Assembly: GCA_947461915.1 (NCBI GenBank)
Contig: CANHNG010000043.1
Coordinates: 1 to 9,354 of the forward strand
From: Flavobacteriaceae bacterium
Lineage (GTDB): Bacteria > Bacteroidota > Bacteroidia > Flavobacteriales > Flavobacteriaceae
DNA length: 9,354 bases
Direction of reading: 5' to 3'
Below are positions 1-6,065 of the stretch, piece after piece. The notes below the pieces were generated by a model. That model did no database searches, had not been told where the DNA came from, and saw only the letters and a program-made list of their open reading frames with translations. Each line of letters starts with the position of its first letter. Position 1 is the first letter of the stretch. The position numbers were made by a program, and so were the translations under genes.

Positions 1-249
1 GATTGGACTTGTTCGGCTAGAAATGCGCGTTATTTGTCGGGTGGAAACATCACTTTACAAGGAAATTTCGATCCCTCAAGATTGCTTTCGCCAATTCCTG
101 TCATTAAGAAAATGGTACATGAAATGATTGACGAATTCGGGGCAGCCAAATATATCGCTAATCTAGGTCATGGAATTTTACCTAATATTCCTGTGGATCA
201 CGCCAAGGCATTTGTAGATGCAGTGAAGGAATACAAAAGCCCATCCTAA
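1..249 (+). CDS. hemE: Uroporphyrinogen decarboxylase, C-terminal part (5' truncated by window edge)
   Basis: Reading frame 1 is open from the first base to a TAA at 247-249 and gives the last 82 residues of HemE. This cytoplasmic enzyme decarboxylates the four acetate side chains of uroporphyrinogen III to give coproporphyrinogen III, the substrate of HemF, encoded just downstream. The visible part carries the conserved LQGNFDP segment (visible residues 19-25) and the NLGHGILP segment (54-61), both typical of the C-terminal half of the HemE TIM barrel, and it ends where family members normally end. The start and the N-terminal substrate-binding arginines lie outside the window. hemF begins 90 bp further on in the same orientation, which fits a haem biosynthesis operon. 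Identification is secure from the motifs and the neighbours. Confidence 0.95.
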   Translation, partial: DWTCSARNARYLSGGNITLQGNFDPSRLLSPIPVIKKMVHEMIDEFGAAKYIANLGHGILPNIPVDHAKAFVDAVKEYKSPS

Positions 250-306
250 CCTTCCCAAAGGAATGGAACTGAATGAAAAAAAATTAATAATTTAACAAGT
301 CCTCTG

Positions 307-339
307 CTCTCCTTTGGAGAGGGGTTGGGGGTGAGGCTA
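307..339 (+). repeat. Short hairpin repeat abutting the hemF start codon
   Basis: A perfect 6 bp stem with a 3 nt loop (CTCTCC-TTT-GGAGAG, 307-321) is followed by a G-rich tail, GGGTTGGGGGTGAGG (322-336). The tail ends 3 bp before the hemF ATG. The base composition is quite unlike the surrounding AT-rich spacer. From memory, hairpin-plus-G-tail sequences of this form are dispersed in many copies in Flavobacterium and related genomes. Only this one copy is in the window, so its repeat status here is recalled rather than seen. Confidence 0.6.
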
Positions 340-1245
340 ATGAAAAATAAATTTTACCAATACATACAAAACCTCCAAGACCAAATCTGCAAAGGATTGG
401 AAGATGCTGATGGCACAACCAAATTCCGTGAGGATATTTGGGAACGATCTGAAGGCGGGGGCGGAAGAACGCGGGTGATAGAGAACGGAGTTGTTTTTGA
501 AAAAGGGGGTGTCAATATTTCGGCGGTGCATGGGATATTGCCGGACAGTATGCAAAAATTGTTCAACGTAGGCGAAGCCGATTTTTTTGCTTGCGGATTG
601 AGTTTGGTTTTGCATCCAAAAAGTCCAATGGTGCCAACGGTTCACGCTAATTGGCGCTATTTTGAAATGTACGATAATAATGGAACGGTGATTCAGCAAT
701 GGTTTGGCGGTGGACAAGATTTAACGCCTTATTATTTGTTTGAGGAAGACGCAAAACATTTTCATCAAACCTGTAAAACTGCTTGCGACAAACACAACCC
801 TGATTTTTATCCAAAATTTAAAAAACAATGTGATGGGTATTTTTGGAATACACATCGCAATGAGGCCCGCGGAATTGGCGGATTGTTTTTCGATTATTGC
901 AAAGCAACCGATGCAATGTCAATGGAAAATTGGTTTGACTTTGTGACTCAAGTCGGCAACAGTTTTCTGGAAGCGTATGTTCCTATTGTCGAAAAAAGAA
1001 AAAATTTACCCTATTCGGATGCGAATAGAACTTGGCAAGAAATCCGTCGCGGTCGTTATGTCGAGTTCAATTTGGTTCACGACAAAGGCACGTTGTTTGG
1101 TTTAAAAACTAACGGCAGAATCGAAAGTATCTTGATGAGTTTGCCGCCTCACGTTCAGTGGGTTTATGACCATCATCCAGAAAAAGGAAGCGAAGAAGAA
1201 AAATTAATAGAAGTATTAGAGAATCCAATAGATTGGGTTTTTTAA
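340..1245 (+). CDS. hemF: Oxygen-dependent coproporphyrinogen III oxidase
   Basis: This 301-residue protein is full length for HemF. It oxidatively decarboxylates two propionates of coproporphyrinogen III to vinyl groups, using O2 and giving protoporphyrinogen IX, in the cytoplasm and normally as a homodimer. Family signatures are clear: VHANWRYFE (about residues 101-109), WFGGGQDLTPYY (121-132), GIGGLFFDY (178-186) and the C-terminal GRYVEFNLVHDKGT block (238-251), followed by a LKTNGRIESILMSLPP stretch. The ATG at 340 is preferred over a TTG at 325, because the extra upstream codons lie inside the repeat at 307-339 and do not look like HemF. It follows hemE in the same direction, so both are probably co-transcribed. 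An O2-dependent enzyme here implies aerobic or microaerobic growth; an O2-independent HemN elsewhere cannot be excluded. Confidence 0.96.
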   Translation: MKNKFYQYIQNLQDQICKGLEDADGTTKFREDIWERSEGGGGRTRVIENGVVFEKGGVNISAVHGILPDSMQKLFNVGEADFFACGLSLVLHPKSPMVPTVHANWRYFEMYDNNGTVIQQWFGGGQDLTPYYLFEEDAKHFHQTCKTACDKHNPDFYPKFKKQCDGYFWNTHRNEARGIGGLFFDYCKATDAMSMENWFDFVTQVGNSFLEAYVPIVEKRKNLPYSDANRTWQEIRRGRYVEFNLVHDKGTLFGLKTNGRIESILMSLPPHVQWVYDHHPEKGSEEEKLIEVLENPIDWVF

Positions 1246-1313
1246 TTATTTTTTATAGAAGTATAAAATGGTACTTGGAGATTTTAGAATAGTTACATTT
1301 TTGGTTTAAGAAA

Positions 1314-1341
1314 AGCTCCGTAGGAGCGCAATATTTATAGC
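1314..1341 (+). repeat. REP-like palindrome with tail, copy 1 (outer left)
   Basis: Palindrome GCTCC-GTA-GGAGC (1315-1327) is followed by the tail GCAATATTTATAGC. It matches the reverse complement of 1896-1923 at 25 of 28 positions. Stem of 5 bp and loop of 3 nt, as in the other three copies around the transposase gene. Confidence 0.75.
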
Positions 1342-1365
1342 AAATATTCAATAATTTTTAAAAGA

Positions 1366-1390
1366 GCACCAGCGGTGCGATATATTTATA
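1366..1390 (+). repeat. REP-like palindrome with tail, copy 2 (inner left)
   Basis: Palindrome GCACC-AGC-GGTGC (1366-1378) is followed by the tail GATATATTTATA, which runs directly into the ATG of the transposase gene at 1391. The stem bases differ from copy 1 but the 5-3-5 architecture and the ATATTTATA tail are kept. That suggests the fold and tail are conserved rather than the exact stem. Confidence 0.7.
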
Positions 1391-1852
1391 ATGGCAAATA
1401 CCTATTCTCAATTATATGTCCAAATTGTTTTTGCTGTCAAAGGAAGACAAAATTTGATTTCCAACAAATGGAAAGACGAATTGTATAAATATATAACCGG
1501 GATTGTTGCAAACGAAGACCAAAAATTAATTGCCATTAACGGAATGCCTGACCATATTCATATTTTAATCGGAATAAAACCCAACAAAGCATTGTCAGAT
1601 TTGGTAAGAGACATAAAAGCCAATTCTTCTCGATTCATCAATGAGAAAAGATGGATAAATGGTAAATTTGAATGGCAAAATGGCTTTGGAGCATTCACAT
1701 ACAGTCATTCACATTTGGCAAATGTTATCAATTATATTCAACATCAAGAAGAACATCATCAAACAAAAACATTTAAAGAAGAATATATCGGATTTTTAAA
1801 AGCATTTGAAATAGATTACAAAGACGAATATGTTTTTGAAGAATTAAAATAA
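1391..1852 (+). CDS. IS200/RAYT-like Y1 HUH transposase
   Basis: This 153-residue protein belongs to the Y1 transposase fold (TnpA of IS200/IS605 and REP-associated tyrosine transposases), single-strand DNA nucleases that cut and join at hairpins through a 5'-phosphotyrosine. The metal-binding HUH motif is H55-I-H57 in GMPDHIHILIG. The probable catalytic tyrosine is Y115 in INYIQHQEEHH, on the C-terminal helix. The N-terminal strand YVQIVFAVKGR (9-19) and the WQNGFGAFTYS block (95-105) are typical of family members in Bacteroidota. The length is normal and all key residues are present, so the gene may be functional. No TnpB partner is present. Hairpin repeats flank it in inverted orientation, which favours a RAYT reading over a simple IS200. 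The start is the ATG right after the left repeat tail; no Shine-Dalgarno sequence is visible. Confidence 0.9.
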   Translation: MANTYSQLYVQIVFAVKGRQNLISNKWKDELYKYITGIVANEDQKLIAINGMPDHIHILIGIKPNKALSDLVRDIKANSSRFINEKRWINGKFEWQNGFGAFTYSHSHLANVINYIQHQEEHHQTKTFKEEYIGFLKAFEIDYKDEYVFEELK

Positions 1853-1872
1853 ATATGTCACCCCTTCGGGGT
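1847..1872 (-). repeat. REP-like palindrome with tail, copy 3 (inner right, inverted)
   Basis: Palindrome ACCCC-TTC-GGGGT (1860-1872) lies just after the transposase stop codon. Read on the - strand, it is followed by the tail GACATATTTATTT, which overlaps the last codons and the stop of the gene. It has the same 5-3-5 hairpin and AT-rich tail as the other copies, in the opposite orientation to copies 1 and 2. The hairpin might also weakly terminate transcription, but no T-run follows it. Confidence 0.65.
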
Positions 1873-1895
1873 TCAAAATAAATCGAATATTAGTT

Positions 1896-1923
1896 GCTAT
1901 AAATATTATGCTCCTATGGAGCT
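1896..1923 (-). repeat. REP-like palindrome with tail, copy 4 (outer right, inverted)
   Basis: Palindrome GCTCC-TAT-GGAGC (1910-1922) with its AATATTTATAGC tail on the - strand is the near-exact inverted partner of copy 1, with 3 differences in 28. The ATG at 1916 that would lengthen hemB by 8 codons begins in the loop of this hairpin. Confidence 0.75.
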
Positions 1924-1939
1924 AAAAAAACCTAAATAT

Positions 1940-2950
1940 ATGTTTCCATTACAAAGAGGTAGAAGATTACGCCAAAACGAATCACTACGAAGTTTAGTTC
2001 GCGAAACAACATTAAGTCCATCCGATTTTATGTTTCCAATGTTCATCGCTGAAGGTGAAAATTACAAAGTAGAAATCCCTTCCATGCCAGGGATTTTTCG
2101 TCGTTCGATCGATTTAACCGTGGAAGAAGTCAAAGAATTGTTCGCTCTGGGAATTCGCGCAGTAAATATTTACGTAAAAGTGGACGAATCCTTAAAGGAC
2201 AATACCGGAAAAGAAGCTTGGAATACCAATGGATTGATGCAACGCGCCATCAAGGCCATTAAAGCGGCTTGTCCAGAAATGATTGTCATGCCCGATGTGG
2301 CGCTTGATCCGTATTCTATTTATGGTCATGATGGAATTATTACTAATGGCGATGTCGAAAATGATTCAACCAACGAAGCTTTGGTAAAAATGGCTGTTTC
2401 TCACGCTCAGGCTGGAGCCGATTTTGTTGCGCCAAGTGATATGATGGATGGTCGTGTCTTGCGTTTGCGTCAAGGGTTGGACGCTGCAGGATTTCAAAAT
2501 GTGGGCATTATGAGTTATTCGGCCAAATATGCTTCGGCATTTTACGGCCCTTTTCGCGATGCTTTAGACAGTGCGCCAAAAGACACTATGCCTCATACTG
2601 AGCCTGTCGAAGTGCCAAAAGACAAAAAAACCTATCAAATGGATTATGCCAATCGCATCGAAGCCATCAAAGAAGCTTTAATGGATGTTGAAGAAGGAGC
2701 CGATATGGTTATGGTAAAACCAGGAATTGCCTATCTCGATATCGTTCGCGAAGTTAAAAATGCAGTGAATGTTCCCGTAACCGTTTTTCAGGTTTCGGGA
2801 GAATATGCCATGATAAAAGCGGCAGCCGAAAGAGGTTGGCTAGATCATGACAAAATTATGATGGAACAATTAATGTGCATCAAAAGAGCGGGAGCCAGTT
2901 TAATTTCGACTTATTTTGCCAAAGAAGCCGCCATACTTTTGAAAAAATAA
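1940..2950 (+). CDS. hemB: 5-aminolevulinate dehydratase (porphobilinogen synthase), with an in-frame insertion
   Basis: This 336-residue cytoplasmic enzyme condenses two 5-aminolevulinate molecules into porphobilinogen, an early haem step. The two Schiff-base lysines are K196 in YSAKYASAF and K260 in MVMVKPG. The metal site reads DVALDPYSIYGHDG (about 119-132), with Asp and Ala where zinc enzymes have Cys, so it is the Mg-responsive type. The start is placed at the ATG of MFPLQRGRRLR, where I recall relatives beginning. The ATG at 1916 would add 8 residues but arises inside a flanking repeat. Oddly, 13 residues appear inserted after SAPKD (residue 215): an 11 bp direct repeat flanks them, and removing them leaves SAPKDKKTYQMD, a normal HemB sequence of 323 residues. 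The insert falls in the flexible lid loop between the Schiff-base lysines. The frame is intact, so activity is plausible. Confidence 0.95.
   Translation: MFPLQRGRRLRQNESLRSLVRETTLSPSDFMFPMFIAEGENYKVEIPSMPGIFRRSIDLTVEEVKELFALGIRAVNIYVKVDESLKDNTGKEAWNTNGLMQRAIKAIKAACPEMIVMPDVALDPYSIYGHDGIITNGDVENDSTNEALVKMAVSHAQAGADFVAPSDMMDGRVLRLRQGLDAAGFQNVGIMSYSAKYASAFYGPFRDALDSAPKDTMPHTEPVEVPKDKKTYQMDYANRIEAIKEALMDVEEGADMVMVKPGIAYLDIVREVKNAVNVPVTVFQVSGEYAMIKAAAERGWLDHDKIMMEQLMCIKRAGASLISTYFAKEAAILLKK
2575..2624 (+). repeat. 39 bp in-frame insertion in hemB bounded by 11 bp direct repeats
   Basis: GCCAAAAGACA occurs exactly at 2575-2585 and again at 2614-2624, a period of 39 bp (13 codons). The 28 bp between them includes ACTGAGCCTGTCGAAGTG (2597-2614, sharing its last base with the second direct repeat), read as TEPVEV. 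From memory, this CTGAGCCTGTCGAAG sequence is dispersed in many copies across bacterial genomes, usually between genes. The arrangement resembles a small element inserted with a target-site duplication. A slipped duplication that later diverged is the alternative, but the 28 bp does not resemble its neighbours. Confidence 0.7.
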
Positions 2951-2953
2951 ATC

Positions 2954-3337
2954 ATGAGAACCTTACTTTATTTAGCGGTCATTTCCTTCAGTCTTTTATC
3001 ATGTAAAAAAGAAAATTCAGGATTTATTGGTAAACCCGAAAAAACTACTGAAGTTCAAAAACCCGAAGATTTAGGAACTGAAATTTTTGAAGGAAAAGGA
3101 GCTTGTATTGCCTGTCATAAACCAAATGAAAAACTAGTTGGTCCAAGTGTTTATGAAATTGCCAAAATCTACAAAGACAAAAATGGAGATATGATTTCCT
3201 TTCTTAAAGGAGAGGCTAAACCCCTTGTAGATCCATCGCAATATGAGGTTATGAAAGTTAATTTGGAATTAACAAAGACTTTTTCTGACGAGGAATTAAA
3301 GGCTTTAGAAGCTTATATTTATTCTCATTTAAAATAA
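2954..3337 (+). CDS. Small lipoprotein c-type cytochrome
   Basis: This 127-residue monohaem cytochrome c is probably anchored in the envelope and carries electrons. The N-terminus is a lipoprotein signal: a short hydrophobic stretch (residues 3-15) and a lipobox LLSC with the acylated Cys at 17. A charged linker of about 20 residues follows. The haem attachment motif is C51-I-A-C54-H55, with H55 as proximal ligand, and M100 in YEVMKVNL is the likely distal ligand. The C-terminal helix with LKALEAYIYSHL is usual for class I cytochromes. It starts 3 bp after the hemB stop, so it is almost certainly translated from the same mRNA. The neighbours suggest coordination of haem supply with an electron carrier; which oxidase or reductase it serves cannot be told. 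No gene symbol is assigned because many paralogues look alike. Confidence 0.88.
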   Translation: MRTLLYLAVISFSLLSCKKENSGFIGKPEKTTEVQKPEDLGTEIFEGKGACIACHKPNEKLVGPSVYEIAKIYKDKNGDMISFLKGEAKPLVDPSQYEVMKVNLELTKTFSDEELKALEAYIYSHLK

Positions 3338-3513
3338 TCATTTTCTTTCTTAACTGAAAAGGATGGAAGTTCACCGATGTTTGCCATATGTCTCATGGCG
3401 AATGATAAAGGGCTACATGTACCGAAAATAAACAAAAATCCAAAATCCTGGTACTTGGATGCTGATTGAATCACTATAAAATACATTGTGCGAAAAAGTG
3501 TTTCTGTTCCGCA
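3338..3513. other. Convergent intergenic spacer with no recognised feature
   Basis: This 176 bp separates the cytochrome gene from the convergent helicase gene. I see no convincing coding frame, no strong hairpin with T-run in either direction and no match to the repeats elsewhere in the window. A weak inverted pair GCCAT/ATGGC near 3383-3399 is too short to call. Terminators for both flanking genes are expected here but are not evident. Confidence 0.5.
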
Positions 3514-5784
3514 TTATAGACTCAAGCTCGCCTTGAACATTCTCAGTTCTTCCCAAGTGAATTTATCTCCATATTTTTCCTTTAAAGGCGAAACGGATTC
3601 TTCTTTATAGCCTTTAAATGCTTCCGTAAGTTCTAGGATTTTATCTTCAGGCAAAATATCGTGAATCTTTATTGTTTGGGTAATAATTAATTTAGTTAAA
3701 TGTCCTAAAATGGTTTCTGGCGTAAATTTTCTAATGGCCGCAATCTCTTTAATTGAGTTCTTTTCTAACCACAATTCGTAGGTTTCCTGAACGGTCGATT
3801 TCTTAGATTCTTTTGCGGCTTTTTTCTTTGAAGTATATCTTTCCAAGTCAGCTTCGTCCTCGATTAAAGTTACATTTACATTCTTGAATTCTTCTTGAAT
3901 GATTTTTAACTTATTGACTTTATAGTATTTTATTTCTTCCGAAGTGAGTTTTTCTTTGGAGATGGTATCTCCTTGAACCACCGTTTCAATTAACAATTTA
4001 GCTTTCATTAATCGCAAAACCGCTTTGATTTGTAACTCTTCCAGTACCACTAATTCGTCGTAAAAAGCTTTCGCCTTTTTGAGGCGTTTCACTTCTTCGA
4101 TTTTCCAAAGGATTTCGAAAACTAAGTTGTCCATTGGGATTATAAAATAATTGTATGCCGCTTGTATTCTATCTGAAACATGATTCAAATCGATTATTTC
4201 TTGACTAAAAAGCTTATTGAGTTGCAAGATAAATTTTTTGGAGGGTTCCAAAAGTGATTCGAGTTCTTCGGTTTGTTTTCGGGCCCAAACGGCGTGTTTT
4301 GATTTGGCTGAAGTGTCCCCTTTTTCGTCGTAGCTAAATTTATGATTGCGCCATTCTTGAGCCAAATCACTCCAATCGAAACTAGTATGCAGAAAATTAT
4401 AAATAAAGTTTCTGGTTTCTATTTGCAACGAATTCTCCAAAAATTCTTCGGTTGCTTTATTAAGGGAATAATCCATCACATCCTGATCGTTAGAAATCCA
4501 GTTCATCTGTAGCGGAGAAAGCAAAATCAAGCCGTTTAACGAGCGCAAACGCGATAAAGCGACATAAGCTTGTCCGGGAAGGAAAACTTGCGAAACATCG
4601 AGCGCCGCTTTGTCAAAAGTGAGACCTTGGCTTTTATGAACCGTGATTGCCCAAGCCAATTTTATGGGATAATGGACAAAAGTCCCCAACACTTCTTCTT
4701 CGATTTCTTTCGTGTTTTCATCCACTTTATAGCGAATGTTTTGCCATTCGTATTTTTCAACTTCTATGGTTTTGTTTTCCTCGGGAAAATGAACGAGGAT
4801 TTCTTGGCTCGAAAGCGATTTGATAAAACCCATTTTTCCGTTGAAATAATTCTTTTCAAAGGACGGATCGTTTTTCACAAACATCACTTGTGCGCCCACT
4901 TTCAGTTTTAAATGTTCCTCGACAGGATATATTTTGTCCGGAAAGTCATCGACAATTTCGGGTTTATAGGTAACTAATTTTCCGTCCAAATCTACCAATG
5001 CCTTCGCATTCGTGGCATCGGCCTTGGCATTGTGCGTGGTCAAAGTAATATAGCCTTTATTGGCTTTTAAATCGAAATCAGGTTGTACATATTGATTTAA
5101 CGTTTGAATGTCTGCCGAAGAAATTTGGTTGTTCCGAAGATTGTTCAAAATCGAAATAAAAGTGTCGTCGGTTTGACGAAAAATCTTGGACAATTCGATA
5201 TACAAAGGCGGATTTTGCTGCACGACATGCGAATGAAAAAAGAATTTCCCTTTGTAATACGTTTTTAAAGTGCGCCACTCCTCATCCCGAATTACGGGGG
5301 GCAATTGCAACAAGTCGCCAATAAACAAAACCTGAACGCCACCAAAAGGACTACTTTTTTTACGAACGGATTGCATCATAAAATCCATGGCGTCCAGTAA
5401 ATCGGCGCGGAGCATACTGACTTCGTCAATGATGAGCAATTCCATGTTACGGATAACCGATTTCTTCAAACCACCCATTTTGAAGTGCCTGCGCAAGGTG
5501 GCTTTGGTTTCAAATTTGGTGCTCTCCGAAAAATGGGGTGAGGAATTATCGGGAATAAATCCGCCGAAAGGCAACTGAAACATGGAGTGGATGGTAACGC
5601 CACCCGCATTTAAGGCTGCAATTCCTGTGGGTGCCACCACAACGGTATTCTTGTGCGTGGTTTGAATAATTTCCCGCAAAAGCGTGGTTTTTCCTGTTCC
5701 TGCTTTTCCGGTAAGAAAAACAGAGCGATGCGTTTGATTGATAAATCGCAGGGTATACGCCGCGGCTTCGGAAAGAATTTGCAT
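3514..5784 (-). CDS. PIF1/RecD2-like SF1B DNA helicase with C-terminal HTH extension
   Basis: This 756-residue protein is a superfamily 1B helicase, expected to unwind DNA 5'-3' in an ATP-dependent manner in the cytoplasm. Motifs appear in order: Walker A GKAGTGKTT (26-34), motif Ia APTGIAALNAGGVTIHSMF (51-69), Walker B LLIIDEVSML (116-125), motif III FIGDLLQLPP (154-163), motif V TVHKSQGLTFDKA (381-393) and motif VI QAYVALSRLRS (405-415). The helicase core ends near residue 430. The remaining 320 residues are mostly helical and charged, with a Lys-rich stretch (653-662) and a C-terminal region about 664-756 that resembles a helix-turn-helix domain (HTH_40 type) seen on some bacterial helicases. 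That last assignment is tentative. The ATG at 5784 precedes MQILSEAAAYTLRFI, typical of family members. It is a single gene on the - strand, so no operon partner is visible. Likely roles are replication, recombination or repair. Confidence 0.9.
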   Translation of the reverse strand: MQILSEAAAYTLRFINQTHRSVFLTGKAGTGKTTLLREIIQTTHKNTVVVAPTGIAALNAGGVTIHSMFQLPFGGFIPDNSSPHFSESTKFETKATLRRHFKMGGLKKSVIRNMELLIIDEVSMLRADLLDAMDFMMQSVRKKSSPFGGVQVLFIGDLLQLPPVIRDEEWRTLKTYYKGKFFFHSHVVQQNPPLYIELSKIFRQTDDTFISILNNLRNNQISSADIQTLNQYVQPDFDLKANKGYITLTTHNAKADATNAKALVDLDGKLVTYKPEIVDDFPDKIYPVEEHLKLKVGAQVMFVKNDPSFEKNYFNGKMGFIKSLSSQEILVHFPEENKTIEVEKYEWQNIRYKVDENTKEIEEEVLGTFVHYPIKLAWAITVHKSQGLTFDKAALDVSQVFLPGQAYVALSRLRSLNGLILLSPLQMNWISNDQDVMDYSLNKATEEFLENSLQIETRNFIYNFLHTSFDWSDLAQEWRNHKFSYDEKGDTSAKSKHAVWARKQTEELESLLEPSKKFILQLNKLFSQEIIDLNHVSDRIQAAYNYFIIPMDNLVFEILWKIEEVKRLKKAKAFYDELVVLEELQIKAVLRLMKAKLLIETVVQGDTISKEKLTSEEIKYYKVNKLKIIQEEFKNVNVTLIEDEADLERYTSKKKAAKESKKSTVQETYELWLEKNSIKEIAAIRKFTPETILGHLTKLIITQTIKIHDILPEDKILELTEAFKGYKEESVSPLKEKYGDKFTWEELRMFKASLSL

Positions 5785-5934
5785 AGAGCGAATATAATAA
5801 GAAAGCTAAAATATAAATTTAAACCTGAATTGTGAATTAATACCAGACATAATTATATTTAAATACCATTTAATGACCCCGTTTGTCAAGTTTATGCTGT
5901 AAGCACCTAAGCGTCCATACTCTCGTGCGTTGAG

Positions 5935-5947
5935 ACTCCTACGGAGT
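5935..5947. repeat. REP-like palindrome
   Basis: ACTCC-TAC-GGAGT forms a 5 bp stem with a 3 nt loop. On the - strand its core, CTCCGTAGGAG, is identical to the core of the repeat at 1315-1327 beside the transposase gene, but the AATATTTATAG tail is absent. Flanking bases (GTTGAGACTCC... and ...GGAGTGACAAA) resemble, from memory, a common Flavobacterium dispersed repeat. Confidence 0.5.
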
Positions 5948-6028
5948 GACAAATAGCCTTTTATTTTGAAATGTTTTACAAGCATTTTTGTTATAAACTA
6001 TAGGCGAAACAAAAATAAACCGAAAATC

Positions 6029-6065
6029 CGCAGATTGTATCAAAATAGATTTGATACAATCTGCG
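6029..6065. repeat. Perfect 16 bp inverted repeat
   Basis: CGCAGATTGTATCAAA (6029-6044) and TTTGATACAATCTGCG (6050-6065) are exact reverse complements around a 5 nt loop, ATAGA. The right arm is followed by AATCTGCGACC, a partial direct repeat of its own end (ATCTGCG twice, 9 bp apart). There is no T-run on either side, so a terminator role is not supported. It is either a dispersed repeat, an operator-like site or a structured RNA element at the end of a transcript. Confidence 0.65.

Larger units (their letters stand above)
1311..1925. mobile_element. RAYT/IS200-like unit bounded by inverted palindrome repeats
   Basis: A transposase-like gene (1391-1852) is framed by two hairpin-plus-tail repeats on each side. 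The pair on the left points inward on the + strand and the pair on the right points inward on the - strand. The outer copies (1314-1341 and the reverse complement of 1896-1923) agree at 25 of 28 positions, and weaker similarity continues about 15-20 bp further inward. The unit lies between hemF and hemB, which are otherwise consecutive haem genes. This layout fits REP-associated tyrosine transposases (RAYTs), where the gene sits among inverted REP copies. A classical IS200 would have differing, non-inverted ends. The exact boundaries are inferred. Confidence 0.65.

Noticed and set aside
325..339. TTG start extending hemF by five codons
   Set aside because: The added codons are the tail of the G-rich repeat, and the ATG at 340 fits the family start.
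337..717. Open frames on the - strand inside hemF (337-717, 354-566)
   Set aside because: They lie opposite strongly conserved hemF codons and resemble no protein family; shadows of the real gene.
740..946. Alternative + frame within hemF
   Set aside because: It overlaps conserved HemF motifs in another frame, with no recognisable protein or start signal.
1860..1872. Terminator for the transposase gene at ACCCC-TTC-GGGGT
   Set aside because: The stem is only 5 bp and no T-run follows it; it fits the flanking repeat family better.
1310..1925. CRISPR-like array from the repeated palindromes
   Set aside because: Copies are inverted, variable in the stem, irregularly spaced and surround a transposase gene; no cas genes are present.
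4570..4911. Open frames on the + strand within the helicase gene (4570-4911, 5387-5578, 5653-5835)
   Set aside because: All are antisense to conserved helicase motifs and contain no family signature.
5785..5870. Promoter of the helicase gene (TATATTTT on the - strand as a -7 box)
   Set aside because: It deviates from TAnnTTTG at the final G and has no TTG box at the right distance, so it cannot be called.
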